DNA of 64,000 bases from positions 351,070 through 415,069 of the forward strand of contig JAQFVV010006730.1 of NCBI GenBank assembly GCA_028023455.1. The letters run 5' to 3'. Numbering within the stretch: position 1 is the first letter of the stretch; every line of letters starts with the position of its first letter. Shown here piece after piece: positions 22,436 to 34,885 of this stretch. The notes beneath the pieces are model-generated. The model had not been told where the DNA came from. It worked only from the letters and a program-made list of their open reading frames with translations, and searched no databases. Made by a program: the position numbers and the translations under genes. Origin of the DNA: Epiperipatus broadwayi (lineage: Eukaryota; Onychophora; Udeonychophora; Euonychophora; Peripatidae).

Positions 22436-25235
22436 ATATATGTTTGGCCTTTTTAAACATTTAAATACTGACTTGAAAATATGAAGAAAATACATAATTA
22501 CACCATACAATGATCATGTATCAATATAAAAAGAAACTCTCATGAAAAATGAATTTTATTTTTCTTGAAATTTTTCCTTTAAATGTAATTAATCAAAAAT
22601 GTATTTATTATAAACCTATCAAATTTTACTTTAAAATCTCTATGGCAGTATTTGAAAAGATATTAACATTATGTCAATTTTGATAAAAAATGGTATCACA
22701 CATACTGTGCATTTTTATATCATCAAGTTTATTAACTTCTATTTGTAAAAATAAGGGATAAGTGAATTAATTGAAAATATACATATGTATTTTTTAAGAA
22801 TAATCATCAACCAATTAGTGTGTAAAAATAATCTAAAATATTTTATAATCCAGAAAAAAAACACACTTTTATTGCAAAAACAGTGCTTAAAATCTTGATC
22901 AGAGAAAGTAAACTTCATCTCAACGTTATTTTTTGTCATAAACAATAGAGTAAAAATATTAAATATTTATTGATTGCCCATAAAATTCAGGACTCTTCAG
23001 GTTTTTTCCATTAAAAATTATTTAAAGCTATATAGGAGAATATAAATGAATTATGATCAACTAAACTTAAATCTGCCATCTAAAAAACAGAATCACAACT
23101 TTTTTGAGGAAAACACCCACCAATTAATATGAGATGTATTGAGATAATTGCAGTTTCATTTTTGGATGTTTTTATAATTCCAGTTGTGAATTTAACAGTA
23201 TTTTTGAGTAATACCATCTTCTTGATTAAAAAAATACAATGCTGGACAAATTTATATTTTAACAGTAGGTGGTACTTTGGTTTTATTTCTGCTATGACAT
23301 ATTATTCCCATTATGTATTATTTTAAGTTTGCAATACTTTTAGAATAATGCCTTCATGGATGTGTGTACAAAAGTGATCAGTTTGTCTGTAGATTCCATG
23401 GAGAAATTATTTTAAACATATGGAAAACTTAGAATATTATGTCAATGAAGATAATACATCATACCACATATAATACCAAACTTCAAATGGGAACAAAATT
23501 GAAAGATATATTCATTATGGAAACAGGAAAAACACATTATGAGGTTTAATATTTTTGTGACTTTTTTATAGCACTTTGTATTGTCAAAGCCGTCTTTCTT
23601 CTTCATGTTATATGACACCTTGTGCCATCATAAACAATCAGCATGTGTAATACCAAACTTCAAATCTGAAACAAAAATCTTATTTTTAATGTTGAAGAGA
23701 TATATTCATTATGGAAAAATATGATAAATAATCTGAAATGTTTTTTTAAATGGTGATCTGTAACAAAGTTGTAACTTTACAGTTATTGGCACAAAAACCA
23801 TGATAAAGTGTTAGCTTTATCTAAAGAGGGTGAATTGTAACTTTACCCTTATACTTTAAACATTTTTTTAAAAAATCATATATAAAGTTTTAGCAAATAA
23901 AACATCTCAAATATATAGTTTTAAGTATAAATTTATTTTTAAATATGAAACCATATTACTTACAAATGATGTGAGATAAAATTTTATGCTATTGTTCACC
24001 ATTTAGAAAACAGTTCAAGGTTCTTTTTCATATTTTTTTCATAATGAATGTATCTCTTTTCATTATTGAAAGTAAGATGTGGTTGTTTTACATTTATTAC
24101 ACATGCTGGGGGTTTATGCCAGCACAAAGCACTGGAAGGGGAAAGGGTGCTTTTGATGGCCAAAATGCCAAAACAAAAACTCACAAAAGGTATTGTATTA
24201 AAAATTTGAACCCACCTGTTTTTATTTAGTATTGTAATGTGGGTTTTCTTTTTTTCTATAATGAATATATCTCTCTGTTTTCATAGCACAAAGGCAATAA
24301 AGGCAAAACCACAAATTCACACAGGTCAGCACATTTTGTGAAATGTTTGATATGGATTAGTCATGTCAGAATTTTAAAAGAGCATGGCATCAAAAATGGA
24401 AACTATCAACAATTATTATTAGATAAAAACATCACTGGAGTAATATCATAGCAGAAATAATATCAAAGTAACCAATAGGAAATTGAGACATTTTCATTAA
24501 GCATTGATTGATAGCTTTAATGATTATTTTATTACTTCAAATTCTTCTTATGTAACAATCTTTTGACATTGAAAGGCTTTTTATATGACTACAGGATTAA
24601 TGTGAGTACTATATAGTAAACCAAGCATGTGTTATTTTTCATAAAGCACATTACTTAGAAACTAGCAGCATCATTTAGCAATGAATTATTTTAACTTCAC
24701 AAATTGCTAGTGAATTTGTATTAACTACTCCTACTGTATACTCCAATGTACATAAATAATTAGTCAAACATGATGTCTGGTAGAGATTAAATATTCTGCT
24801 GGAACTTTCCATTATGTGATAAAATATGCCTTTATTCAGTCATATTTAATTACGTTATTTTAATTCTTTGTTTAGTTTCTCTCTGTTAAGAATATTTTTA
24901 TATGGTAAAAAAAATTCATTATTTAAAACATTATTTTTTTAAAAAGTGAAACATTTTTTCTCTTACAAACTCAATTAAAAAAATTAACATTTGCATTTGG
25001 AATGCATATTAATTGCTTTCCCAATATAAATTATATTTCTTATTTTCTATTTGTAAATTCTTGGGTGAACAACAGCAAACATAAATTCTCATGTATCTAA
25101 TTAATTTAATTATCATTTCTTACAGATAAAGAAAGCAATTTTTTTTTGTTTGTAATAGAAAAAAAAAACATTTTTATGCTGAACAAAGTTCTATTTTTAC
25201 TTCCTGTATTTAATAAGGTATTTATTTATATAGCG
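22436..25235. other. AT-rich DNA with a small dispersed motif, no gene seen
   Basis: TAATACCAAACTTCAAAT plus AGATATATTCATTATGGA recurs directly (near 23470-23520 and 23650-23715), and the second motif recurs inverted near 24040 and 24257, suggesting a decayed small repeat. The patch near 24100-24180 is richer in G/C, but its frames show no known motif. Confidence 0.4.
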
Positions 25236-25330
25236 CCATGTTAATAAATTGTAATTGTAAATTAGCAATCAGGCTAATGCACATGCGCTTTACAGATGTG
25301 CATTATTAGCCTGATCGCTAATTTCATGTA
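25236..25330. repeat. Hairpin-forming short repeat
   Basis: ATTAGCAATCAGGCTAAT then GCACA (25261-25283) pairs with TGTGCA then ATTAGCCTGATCGCTAAT (25298-25323) with one mismatch and a small bulge. The flank contains TATATAGCGCC, and the loop contains GCGCTTTACA. Probably a MITE-type fragment. Confidence 0.55.
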
Positions 25331-26112
25331 TTTAAATAAAGTATTGATTTCATTTATACTTGTACATACATTCACATGTAAATAATCAAATATTTAAAAT
25401 ATATGACTAGAATTTTGTCTTGCAGAGAGTATTTAAAAATATTACTTGTTGGTGTGGATTTTCTTTCCACTTGAAAACTGAGTAGTTAATAAGGCAGAAT
25501 GATTTGATTTTCACAGTCCAATGAACCTGTTATAATATTATGGTATACCCTAAATATGTATATGTATTTTTATAGCATAAATCTTTCTGAGGTCAGAGAT
25601 CTTAAAAATAGATTAATTGCTAATAATGTGATAATTTCCTGCTAAGACAAATCTGGCCTGTTTGTCATTATAAAGAAAATGAGTTTAAAAAGAAAGTACT
25701 AAAGAATTAAATAGGGTAAATATATATTTAAAAAAAACATCCTGGTAATATATGTTATGGAAAACATGGTAAACTTAAAAGTTTTTAAGAGTAAATTATT
25801 TAAATAGATTCTAATAAGTTCATTCAAAAAAATCGATTTCCTTTAAGATTTATTTTTGATTTTACAGGTAGTGTTGCCAAAGGTATTTTTAAGTTCTTGA
25901 ATAATTTGTTAAAACAATTTCTTGATTTTGGTCATTACACAGTGTCATCTTCATTTGAGGCTTTTGATAAAATTGATAATTTAAAAATGAAAAGTAATTG
26001 GGAATTTGTTACTTTGATCTATGCATGTTATTTACAATGCAATTTTTATAAGATTAAAAAAAGATGAATATTAGATTATATTATTTCTCTTTTAATTTGT
26101 TCAGTTTATATT
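25331..26112. other. AT-rich DNA, possible decayed RT upstream part
   Basis: From about 25870 the plus strand reads in pieces that could be the upstream part of the reverse transcriptase fragment at 26113 (a TVSSSFEAFDKIDNLKM-like piece), but a stop interrupts it. Otherwise there is no feature. Confidence 0.3.
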
Positions 26113-26373
26113 TGTTATTTGGAAGAGGAAATTATTATTAAAAAGGATTGTTTATATTTAAAGTTATTTGTTAGATATGTTGGTGATTGTTTGTTTGTTG
26201 AGAATGATAAATTGAAAGCGTTGGTAAATGAGTTTAATTCCTTTGATCCTTCTATAAAATATGTGGTGGAAGAAAGGGGGTTTGATTTTAATAAAGATTG
26301 CCGAGGAAACACAAACGTAATGGTGATTAAGATTTTAAAACTTGTAAAAGGAAAGACTTTATCAATGAACTAA
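26113..26373 (+). pseudogene. Penelope-like reverse transcriptase fragment, YVGD
   Basis: About 84 codons. LFVRYVGDCLFVENDKLKAL followed by a NEFNSFDPSIKYVVEE-like stretch resembles the RT palm block 'RYVDD.F.......L..FLN..HP.I.FT.E' of Penelope-like elements. The catalytic Asp-Asp is Gly-Asp here, and nothing after the block looks conserved. Upstream homology is broken. A dead fragment; another RT class is possible. Confidence 0.45.
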
Positions 26374-26640
26374 CAAAGAGCTCTCTTTTTAAAAATGTAA
26401 ATGCATAAATATAATTCCATTTTTATAAAACAATAAAGCACCTGCTTAGCTGTAGCTTGGACTGAAAATAACCTCTTTATTTATTTTAAGATCTACTTCA
26501 TGAAAGTTTAAACTTTCATTACCAACAAGCCAGTTGTATTTATAATTTAATTTAAATGATTTTTATAATTATCTTTTATATTTAATTACTTCCCATAGTT
26601 ATATTTTACAATCTTGATTAAATTCTAGATATTTAATATA
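26374..26640. other. AT-rich spacer
   Basis: No gene. The end (near 26615-26640) vaguely resembles the sequence preceding the second tandem copy near 29715-29740, so the array may extend further left in decayed form. Confidence 0.3.
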
Positions 26641-29600
26641 CTGTGATATGCAGTGTATTGGAAAAAAAATAAAAGAATTTTTTTGTTGTTTCTTTTTTTT
26701 TAAACTTTAAACCTCAAACAAACACCTTTAAACACCCTGGGCTGATCATTTGCCCTTCATCCTGTCTAAACTATTTATCTCATTTTAATAGCTTTTTCCA
26801 TTCTCAAGTCCTTTGTGTCTTTTTCTTTTCTTTAACATTCCATCCACTTACTCTATGTTTAAACCTCTTAACCTTTGTCAGGTAGTTCGTTCTCTCTTTC
26901 AACTATCTTATAGAATTTTGTCTTACTTCTTTCATGTTTTGTCTTATATTTTACCTCACATATCTGAAGACTCTTGGGCTGAGCAAACTCCAGATTTCTT
27001 CAAAGTATTTTAATTTATTGTTAACTGTCTTACTAATACCATATGGAGAGGATTCATCTACAGTGTTTTCAACTGTGCTACATAATATCGCTCTGCAAAT
27101 GGCTTCTATTTCTGCCTTGAGATTATACTGCTCTGGTAGAAACTCTTTTATATTATTTTCTATCTTTAATTTATAACTTTCATTTATATCTTGATCTCAA
27201 TTCTCCAATTTTCCCACTACATTATTTCCTCCACTATCTCTCTGTATCTGATCTCTGTTTATTTCAATCATTATTTCCACCTTATCTGTTCTGACATTAT
27301 TTAATTCTAATTCATTTGTTTCTTCATATACCAAGTCATTTTCCCATTCTACTTCTTACTTCCATTAGCCAAATCTATCATTATGGTTTTAATAGTTATC
27401 TGATTTTTTTACCACTTTCTTTGTTATTTCTCATTTCTTTTATTTCAGCTCTGATCTCCGCAAATATTATTTGTTGATTCTGTTTTATTTCTCTATTTTT
27501 TATTATATTCTGCTGATCATCATCTTCATCATCATCTGTGTCTCACTGTCTTCTTTTTTAATGTCATTTTTGAAATGAGATTAATTCCAACTATATTTGA
27601 CTTTTTTTAAAAAAAAAAAATTCTTAAAAGAAAATGCTGTTTAACTGTATATTAATTATTCATATTAAAGAAATGAATCCTGTTCTCCAAACTGCTTCCA
27701 CAACATACACCCTGGCTAGCACAAACTAGTCCCTAATCTCTAAATCTTGCCTCATATCCCTGAAAACTTCCTCAACTGCCTGAACAATATCTCACATGGG
27801 TTATTACTTTCGAGCCTTACATTGGTTATACTAAAATTTATATCCTACATACCAGATAGTTATTTCTTCCTTTTAATCACTGAGGGAAACACCAGGCCAC
27901 TAAGTACCAAAAAATTATGAATGGTCATCAAAAGTTAATGGTGATGATGATTTGCACCAACTAAAACCAGAAAGACCAAGAGCTTATGAATATTGTTCAA
28001 ACAATTGAGAAATAAAAGTAGAACAAATGTTAGAAAGTATAATTAAAAGAACTTTAAAATCTATTAAACATAGAACGAATAAAAAAAATGGAATCTTGAC
28101 CTACATTTTCTTATCAAATTTTATCTGATAGTGTATGTAAACATTAATACATTAAATACCCAGGCAGATAAGTTCATTTCTCACCCAACATAAAAGAGGC
28201 ATATGTATTACTGCTAGAAGTTTGCCTAAACTAATCCCAATTTTCTTATAGAGATTTAGAAACATGGGATGCTTGCAAAGAACCAATGGAACAGAGCAGA
28301 CCAGCTTTTCTTAATTTGAAAAAGAAATATTGGAACTAAGAATGTCCTAATTCTGTAAAATTCTCATGGTCAGGTATATTTAAATGAGTCAAGGTTAGTC
28401 TCACACAAGAAAAAGAAAGATTACTGACACATAATCTAAACTACCAAAAATAAAATCTCTATTAAGAAAAACAGAACAATATACGTGATAAACTGCCATC
28501 CAAAAGAAATGTCTGCAGAAAATGCAAACCAAGTTTGATTAAGTTTAATGAAAAATAAAGCAAAAAGGACAGGTGAGTAAATAAAAATTACTAAGATCAG
28601 CCTGAGTATTTATCAAGAGTTAGTAATATAACAGAGAAAACATTTAGCATATAAAATATCACTCAACATACACTCCCAAATAAATAATGTTTTAAAATGG
28701 AAAATCTTGCCATTATGATTATAATACATAAAAAATATATTAATATTTAAATTAATAGGTCAGACATCATAAAGATAATTTCTTTAAAGATTAAACTGAC
28801 ATTTGATAGAGACTTAATTAGACATTTATCCCTGATCTTAATATGAAAATGTAAATTATCTCAAAGTAATATTGAGTTCTGTTGGTCACACAAGTTCAGG
28901 AAAATGGAAGCACTATCAGGATCAGCTTTGTATTAGTTACTAATATCATGATTGAAGTCTCAATTTTGGAGCTCCTGAGGTTCATGTTTCACAAGGTTTA
29001 TCCTATCATGTTGTGGAGATTCTTCATTGCAAAGATTATGGGCATGACATCTGTATGGTCACTACTATCATGGCAAACAGAAGAATTATTGTCAGTCAAC
29101 AGAAATCCAATTTGATGATTTCCATTGAATAAATATCAAGTAAAAAATAAGAATCATTTCAACAATTCAGCAGTTCAATAACAGAAAATTCTGGATGAAT
29201 CTCCAATAATAAGAAGTGGATTAATCTGAGCAATCAGAATAAATAAGCTGAGTGACTAGAATAGTCTTTATGAATAATCTGAATGAATAATCTGAAATAA
29301 CCACAGCTATTAAAGTCCATCATTATCCTCCATACAATCTTTTATTGGAAGTTTTAACTAGGTAAATTTCTATCTCCTGTTCAATCTAAATTAGAAAACA
29401 ACATCAGACCAGGGCATTATCTTAGAGAATTAATTAAAAATGTCAAACTAAATCTCAGCTTTAAAAATAAATCAACTTTTTTTTAAAATTAGAATACTTT
29501 TATAAAAAGTTTAATTAAACTCTGCTAGCTTTTATTTATTTTAAAAGAAAACAACCATCATAAAAAATATTTAAAACTAAAATCAATTGACAATTAAAAT

Positions 29601-29740
29601 GTGAGATTTTAACTTATAAATGTGTGTGTTATTGCACATATAAAACTTTTAATTTATTTTCTTTTAACGTTACAAAAATAGAATTTAGTTTTAATTTTTG
29701 TGATAAAACTTTTGGATTAGATAAAGTATTTGGTTCAACT
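26641..29740 (-). mobile_element. Tandem 3.1-kb unit, copy A (element 5)
   Basis: Aligns along its length with 29741-33745 once the palindrome in copy B is removed. Shared landmarks include the block starting AAAATAAAAG near 26663 and 29763, TTTGCACCAACTAAA near 27954 and 30880, and the block near 28960 and 31945. The reading direction is taken from the coiled-coil ORF in copy B. In copy A that ORF is broken. Copies differ by substitutions and small indels, so the duplication is old. No clean TG...CA boundaries were found. Confidence 0.6.
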
Positions 29741-29751
29741 GTACTATCATG

Positions 29752-30495
29752 CTATGGAAAAAAATAAAAGCATTTTTTTGCTGGTTTTTTTTTTAAAACT
29801 TTGTCAAGTAGTTCCTTTTCTCTTTTAACCAGCTTATAGACTTTTGTCTTACTCCTTTCATGTTTTGTCTTATATTCTAACTCACATATCTGAAGACTCA
29901 TTGACTGAGCAAAACTCCAGATCTCTTTAAAGTATTTCATTTTATTGTTAACTGCCTTAATAATACCATACAGAGAGAATCCATCTACAATGTTTTCAAC
30001 TACGCTACATAATATCGCTCTGCAAATGGCTTCTATTTCTGCCTTGAGATTATACTGCTCTGGTAGAAACTCTTTTCTATTATTTTCTATCTTTAATTTA
30101 TAACTTTCATTTATATCTTGATCTGCATTCTTCAATTTTCCCACTACCTTATCTCCCCCACTATCTATCTGTATCCGATCTTTGTTTATTTCAATCATTA
30201 TTTCCACGTTATCTGTTCTGACATTATTTAAATCTAATTCATTTGTTTCTTCATATACCAAGTCATTTTCCTTTTCTACTTCTTACTTTCATTAGCCAAA
30301 TCTACCTTTATGGTTTCTATAGTTACCTGATATTTTTTACTTTCTGTTATTTTTCTTCTCACTTCTTTCATTTTGACTCTGATCTCTGTCAATATTATTT
30401 GTTGGCTCTGTTTTATTTCTCTATTCTTTTATTATATTCTGCTGATCATCTTCATCATCATTTGTGTCTCACTCTCTTCTTTTTCTAATGTCATT
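29752..30495 (-). pseudogene. Coiled-coil gag-like ORF of element 5, broken
   Basis: The open part (30261-29752, 169 codons) is Lys/Glu-rich and ends in a basic tail. Sequence resembling its N-terminal half continues upstream to an ATG near 30495 but is cut by stops and at least one frameshift. A central hydrophobic patch (ILCSVVENIVDGFSLYG) followed by long charged helices loosely resembles the element 4 protein (VICIVSNIEHMIKGVIYVG), suggesting related gag-like proteins. No zinc knuckle or enzyme motif. The same ORF in copy A (about 27350-26640) is more decayed. Confidence 0.45.
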
Positions 30496-32876
30496 TTTGA
30501 AACGAGATGAAATCCAACTATATTTGACCCTTTTTTAAAATAAAATGACAACCTCAAAAGAAAATGCTGTTTAACTGTATATTAATTATTTACATTAAAA
30601 AGATGAATCCTGTACTCCAAACTGCTTCCACAATATACACCCTGCCAAGCACAAACTGATCTCTAATCTCTAAATCTTGCATCCTATCCCTGAAAACTTC
30701 CTCAACTGCCTGAACAATATCTCACATGGATTGTTATTTTGGAGCCCTATATTGGTTGTACTAAAATTTATATCTTATGTACCATATGGTTATTTCTTCC
30801 TTTTAATCACTGAGGGCATCACCAGGTCACTAAGTACCAGAAAATTTATAAATGGTGATCAAAAATAATGGTTATGATGATTTGCACCAACTAAACCCAG
30901 GGAGAGCAAGAGCTCATGAATATTGTTCCACCAATTGAAAAATAAAAGTAGGAGAAGTGTTAAAAAGTATAATTAAAATAAATTTAAAATCTATTAAACA
31001 TAGAACAAATTAAAAAAAATGGAAACTTGACCTACATTATCTTAGCAGATTTCATCAGAGAGTGTATGAGAGCATTAATACATTAAATACCCAGCCATAT
31101 AAATTCATTTCTCACCTAACATAAAAATGGTTTATTGCTTCCTACTAGTGGCTTACCTAAACCAATTTCAATTTTTTTCATAGCGATTTAAAATCACAGG
31201 ATGCTTGTGAAGAACCAACAGAATAGCACAGACAAGCTTTTCATAGCCCAGAAATTAATGTTGGAACTAAGAATGTCTTAATTTTGCGAAATGCTTATAG
31301 TCAGGTACATTTAAATGAGCCAAGTTTGTCTCACACAAAAAATGGAAAGATTACAGACTATGTAATGTGAAATCCAGAAAATGAAATCTCTATTAAGAAA
31401 AATGATGATAGACTTACTAAATAACCAAGCAAAAGCTCCATGCTCTGCAAAAAACACAAACCAAATTTGATTAAGTGTATCGACAAATAAAACAAAAAGA
31501 ACAGATGAGTAAAATAAAATTACTAAAATCAGCCAGAATATTTATCAAGGGTTAATAATATAATAGAGAAAACATTTAGCATATAAAATATCACTCACCA
31601 TACACTCTTAAATATGTGATATTTTAAAATAAAAAATCTTGCCACTAAGATTCTAATACATAAAAACTACATTAATATTTAAATTAATAGGTCTCACATC
31701 ATAAAGATATTTGTTTTAAGATTAAGCTGAGATTTGATAGAGACTTAATTAGATATTTATCCCTGGTCTTAATATGAAAATATGAATGACCTTGAGGTAA
31801 TATTAAGTTCTGTTGGTCATGCAAAGTTCAATTTATAAACAATCCTATATAGCAGCTTTAATTCACTGCAGGTTCAAGAGAATGGAAGCACTAGTGGGAT
31901 CAGCTCTGGACTAGGCATTTAGGTCATGATTGAAGATACAATTTTGGAGCTCTGGAGGTTCATGTTTGGAAATGTTTAGCCCATCATGTTGTGAAGATTC
32001 TTCATGCAAAGATTATAGGCATGGCATCTGGATGGTCACTACTATCACAGCAAACAGTAGATATATTGTCAGTCAACAGAAATTCAACTTGGTGATTCCT
32101 GTTGAATAAATATAAAGTAAAAAAATTAAAAAATCTGAATGAATCATCAATAATAAGAAGCTGAATAATCTGAGCAATCAGAATAAATAAACCGAATGAC
32201 TAGAATAATCTCTATGAATGATCTGAATGAATAATCTGAAATAACCAGAGCTATTGATATCCATCATTATCTCCCACACAATCTTTTATTGGAAGTTTTA
32301 ACTAGCGTAAATCCCTTCCACCCACTCAATTTCAATTAGAAAAACATCTGACCAGAGTATTATCTTATAAAATTGTTTTAAAAATGTCAAACTAAATCTC
32401 AACTTTAAAAATAAATCAACTTTTGTTAATTAGAATACTTTTATAAAATGATGAATTAAAGTTTGCTTGTTTTTAATTACTTTAAAAGAAAACAAGCATC
32501 ATAAAAAATATTTTAAACTAAAATCGATTGACAATTAAAATATAAGATTTTAACATATAAATAAGTATGCACATTATTGCACATATAAAACTTTTAATTT
32601 ATTCTCTTTTAACTTTACAAAAATAGAATTTAGCTTTAATTTATAAATTAAAAATTAACTGTGATAAAACACAGTTGCTGAAGCTTTAAATATAAAATTA
32701 TAACAATAAAGCTGAGCGTTTTCGGGGGACTTAAGCCTCCATAATCATAGCTCAATACAAAACAAATCCAAAATATAAACACTTATTCACAAGCAAAATG
32801 CGTATCTCAAATAAGATGTAAACTAACTCTAAATAAATAAATAAAATACAATATAAATAAATAAATATTATAAAGT

Positions 32877-33062
32877 CTATATTTTAGAAATATTAAAACA
32901 AGAATCCTTTCTATTAATAGCATTAGGATTACCAGCTATAAAACACGCTTCTTTAACCTTACGCTTTACGTCATTCTTCTCCATACACACTAATTTTGCC
33001 TCTACTGGTTGACATAAGTGTCCAGCCTTATTTTCATGTTCCACAAACACTGAATTTCCCAA
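32877..33062 (-). pseudogene. Penelope-like C-terminus, left arm
   Basis: A 61-codon minus-strand frame with GNSVFVEHENKAGHLCQPVE followed by a KRKVKEACFIAGNPNAINRK segment. The order H....GH, then basic RK..KEA..I, then N, then ISKI at the end resembles the segment following GIY-YIG in Penelope-like proteins. It mirrors the right arm almost exactly. Confidence 0.45.
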
Positions 33063-33192
33063 AAATTTAGTTTTAGTACGATGATATCTTCTCCGTACAC
33101 ACTAATTTTGTCTCTACTGGTTGACATAAGTGTCCAGCCTTATTTTCATGTTCCACAAACACTGAATTTCCCAAAAATTTAGTTTTAGTACG

Positions 33193-33456
33193 ATGATATA
33201 TACTAAATTTTTGGGAAATTCAGTGTTTGTGGAACATGAAAATAAGGCTGAAACTAAATTTTTGGGAAATTCAGTGTTTGTGGAACATGAAAATAAGGTT
33301 GGACACTTATGTCAACCAGTAGAGGCAAAATTAGTGTGTACGGAGAAGAATGACGTAAAGCGTAAGGTTAAAGAAGCTTGTTTTATAGCTGGTAATCCTA
33401 ATGCTATTAATAGAAAGGATTCTTGTTTTAATATTTCTAAAATATGGACTTTATAA
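33193..33456 (+). pseudogene. Penelope-like C-terminus, right arm, with internal duplication
   Basis: An 87-codon plus-strand frame carrying two copies of TKFLGNSVFVEHENK and then the same C-terminal segment as the left arm, ending ISKIWTL. The start codon comes from the palindrome centre and is probably not meaningful. RT and GIY-YIG cores are absent. Followed by a shared 3' non-coding tail containing GGAGGCTTAAGTCCCCC. Confidence 0.45.
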
Positions 33457-33745
33457 TATTTATTTATTTATATTGTATTTTATTTATTTATTTAGAGTTA
33501 GTTTACATCTTATTTGAGATACGCATTTTGCTTGTGAATAAGTGTTTATATTTTGGATTTGTTTTGTATTGAGTTATGATTACGGAGGCTTAAGTCCCCC
33601 GAAAGCACTCAGCTTTATTGTTATAATTTTATATTTAAAGCTTCAGCAACTGTGTTTTATCACAGTTAATTTTTAATTTATTGATTTTTGTTGAAGTATA
33701 TACATACTTTCTTTTAATTTATGTAATAGAACTTTTGAATCGGAT

Positions 33746-34557
33746 AAAGTATCTGATTTAATATATATATATATAATAGCTATTATTATTGTAATTTAAA
33801 ATTTATTATAATTTAACATTGATCTATATATATAAGAAATTATTCAAAACCAATCAAGACTTAGACAATGCCAATAATAATAAACAATCTCAAACTGTTG
33901 TCTTGGCAACGGTTTGAGATTGTTGATAGTTATTGATATTGGAATTGTCTAATTGTTGACAAGCTTTTAGTAATTACTTACAAACCCATTTAACTTTGAT
34001 CATTATTCCACTTAAATATATAAAAATATGTTCTAAAATGTCAAATTCCAACATTGACATTATAAGATTATCATTTGATTATAGTAACTATTGCCTAATT
34101 AATTCCATGAGTTTAAGTTTTCAGTCATATACCTTAAATACACAAGTACACATACACACATATGCAAGACAAATCATATTATTTATACAACTTTTATCAT
34201 AAATTAAATATTGCACATATCCAAATTCTGATTTGTAAATTAAGTTACATTAGTTCATGATAACATAGATAATCAACAGTGTCAATCCTCAGGTATTATT
34301 AAAAATAAATGAGAAATGATTTGGCACTTATTTAAATACTCTGATTCATAAAATTATAACACCCATCTTTTAATATATTAAGCTACATAATAGTTACAAT
34401 GTAAATAAATTTCAATATTTATAGCTTATAGTCACTATTTTACAACTTTGTTAAAAGAAATTCAGTAATATATTTGGAAATTTGTTAATAAAATTTGATA
34501 CATGTCTATCTTTATGTTGTTTGATAAAGTGAATTATTAGGAGGGCAAATGGTAATA
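33746..34557. other. Downstream flank of the P450 exon, with one hairpin
   Basis: No gene apart from the hairpin at 33861-33952. It holds the 3' untranslated and intergenic sequence of the minus-strand P450. I could not fix a polyadenylation site. Confidence 0.4.
33861..33952. repeat. Long stem-loop, miRNA- or MITE-like
   Basis: TTAGACAAT at 33861 pairs with ATTGTCTAA at 33944-33952. Inner segments pair too: ACAATCTCAAAC with GTTTGAGATTGT, leaving a loop of about 15 nt (TGTTGTCTTGGCAAC, itself partly complementary). About 35 bp of imperfect stem in 92 nt has the dimensions of a pre-miRNA, but a short MITE fits equally well. Confidence 0.6.
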
Positions 34558-34739
34558 TTATTTTATTTTGGCACAGAGGCTGAAAGGTGATGGTCGTAAT
34601 GTTATTCCTTCTGTGTAATTATTAACATCAGGCAATGATTGTCCGTTTTCAACTGTAAAGTGAAATCGTAGCATCAAATTTGAAAAAAGTGAAAATAATT
34701 CCATTTTGGCTAAAGCTTCTCCTAAACAGGCTCGTTTTC
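34558..34739 (-). CDS. Cytochrome P450 (CYP2-clan-like), terminal exon with haem-binding loop
   Basis: Haem-thiolate monooxygenase, membrane-anchored in the family. The minus strand opens after a TTTAG acceptor (AG at 34741-34740) and reads, with one base from the previous exon, GKRACLGEALAKMELFSLFS followed by a beta-rich tail ending SPFSLCAKIK and TAA at 34560-34558. Cys at 34728-34726 is the expected fifth haem ligand; the A..E pattern after it is typical of P450s. A phase-1 intron just before this GKR.C motif matches the last intron of CYP2-family genes. The 60-codon open exon has no defect. Upstream exons should lie at higher coordinates; I found none in 34741-34885 or 50171-52900, so the gene may be a fragment or the intron may be very long. 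Confidence 0.88.
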
Positions 34740-34885
34740 CTAAACAAAAATATATAATGTTTAATTAGCAGTTAGCATAAAATATATTTTCATAGATTAA
34801 TTTTATACTTCTTTTCTACCTATATATTGTAGTCACTTGGGTTGCTTATCACACAATAGTATAGTGAGTGCATATATATATATAT
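34740..34885 (-). other. P450 intron remnant up to the element 3 insertion
   Basis: Non-coding AT-rich DNA between the acceptor at 34740-34741 and the element 3 5' LTR. It ends in CATATATATATATAT, the insertion target. Confidence 0.6.

Larger units (their letters stand above)
32660..33690. repeat. 1-kb palindrome of Penelope-derived 3' ends inside copy B
   Basis: Arms 32660-33180 and about 33195-33690 are reverse complements: ACTGTGATAAAACACAGTT near 32658 pairs with AACTGTGTTTTATCACAGTT near 33649, and GGGGGACTTAAGCCTCC pairs with GGAGGCTTAAGTCCCCC. Part of each arm is also duplicated directly, with an ATTTTCATGTTCCACAAACA block twice on the left and its complement twice on the right. Both arms read inward-to-outward as the same protein C-terminus. 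Confidence 0.75.
29741..33745 (-). mobile_element. Tandem 3.1-kb unit, copy B, split by a palindromic insert
   Basis: Second direct copy, immediately after copy A. After removal of about 1 kb (32660-33690), its end (TTTTGAATCGGATAAAGTAT near 33730) matches the end of copy A (TTTTGGATTAGATAAAGTAT near 29710). Head-to-tail copies with no spacer suggest a tandem multimer of a non-autonomous element rather than a standard LTR pair. Confidence 0.6.

Noticed and set aside
27954-27990. GCACCAACTAAA block in element 5 as a PBS or hairpin like that of element 1
   Set aside because: It shares ten bases with the element 1 PBS and some similarity to the hairpin core, but lies on the strand opposite to the ORF and in the wrong order relative to other leader-like sequence.
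33193-33690. Hammerhead ribozyme in the Penelope-type tail (GTCCCCCGAAAGC region)
   Set aside because: Penelope-like elements often carry one, and GAAA and GTC strings are present, but I could not find the CTGATGA core.
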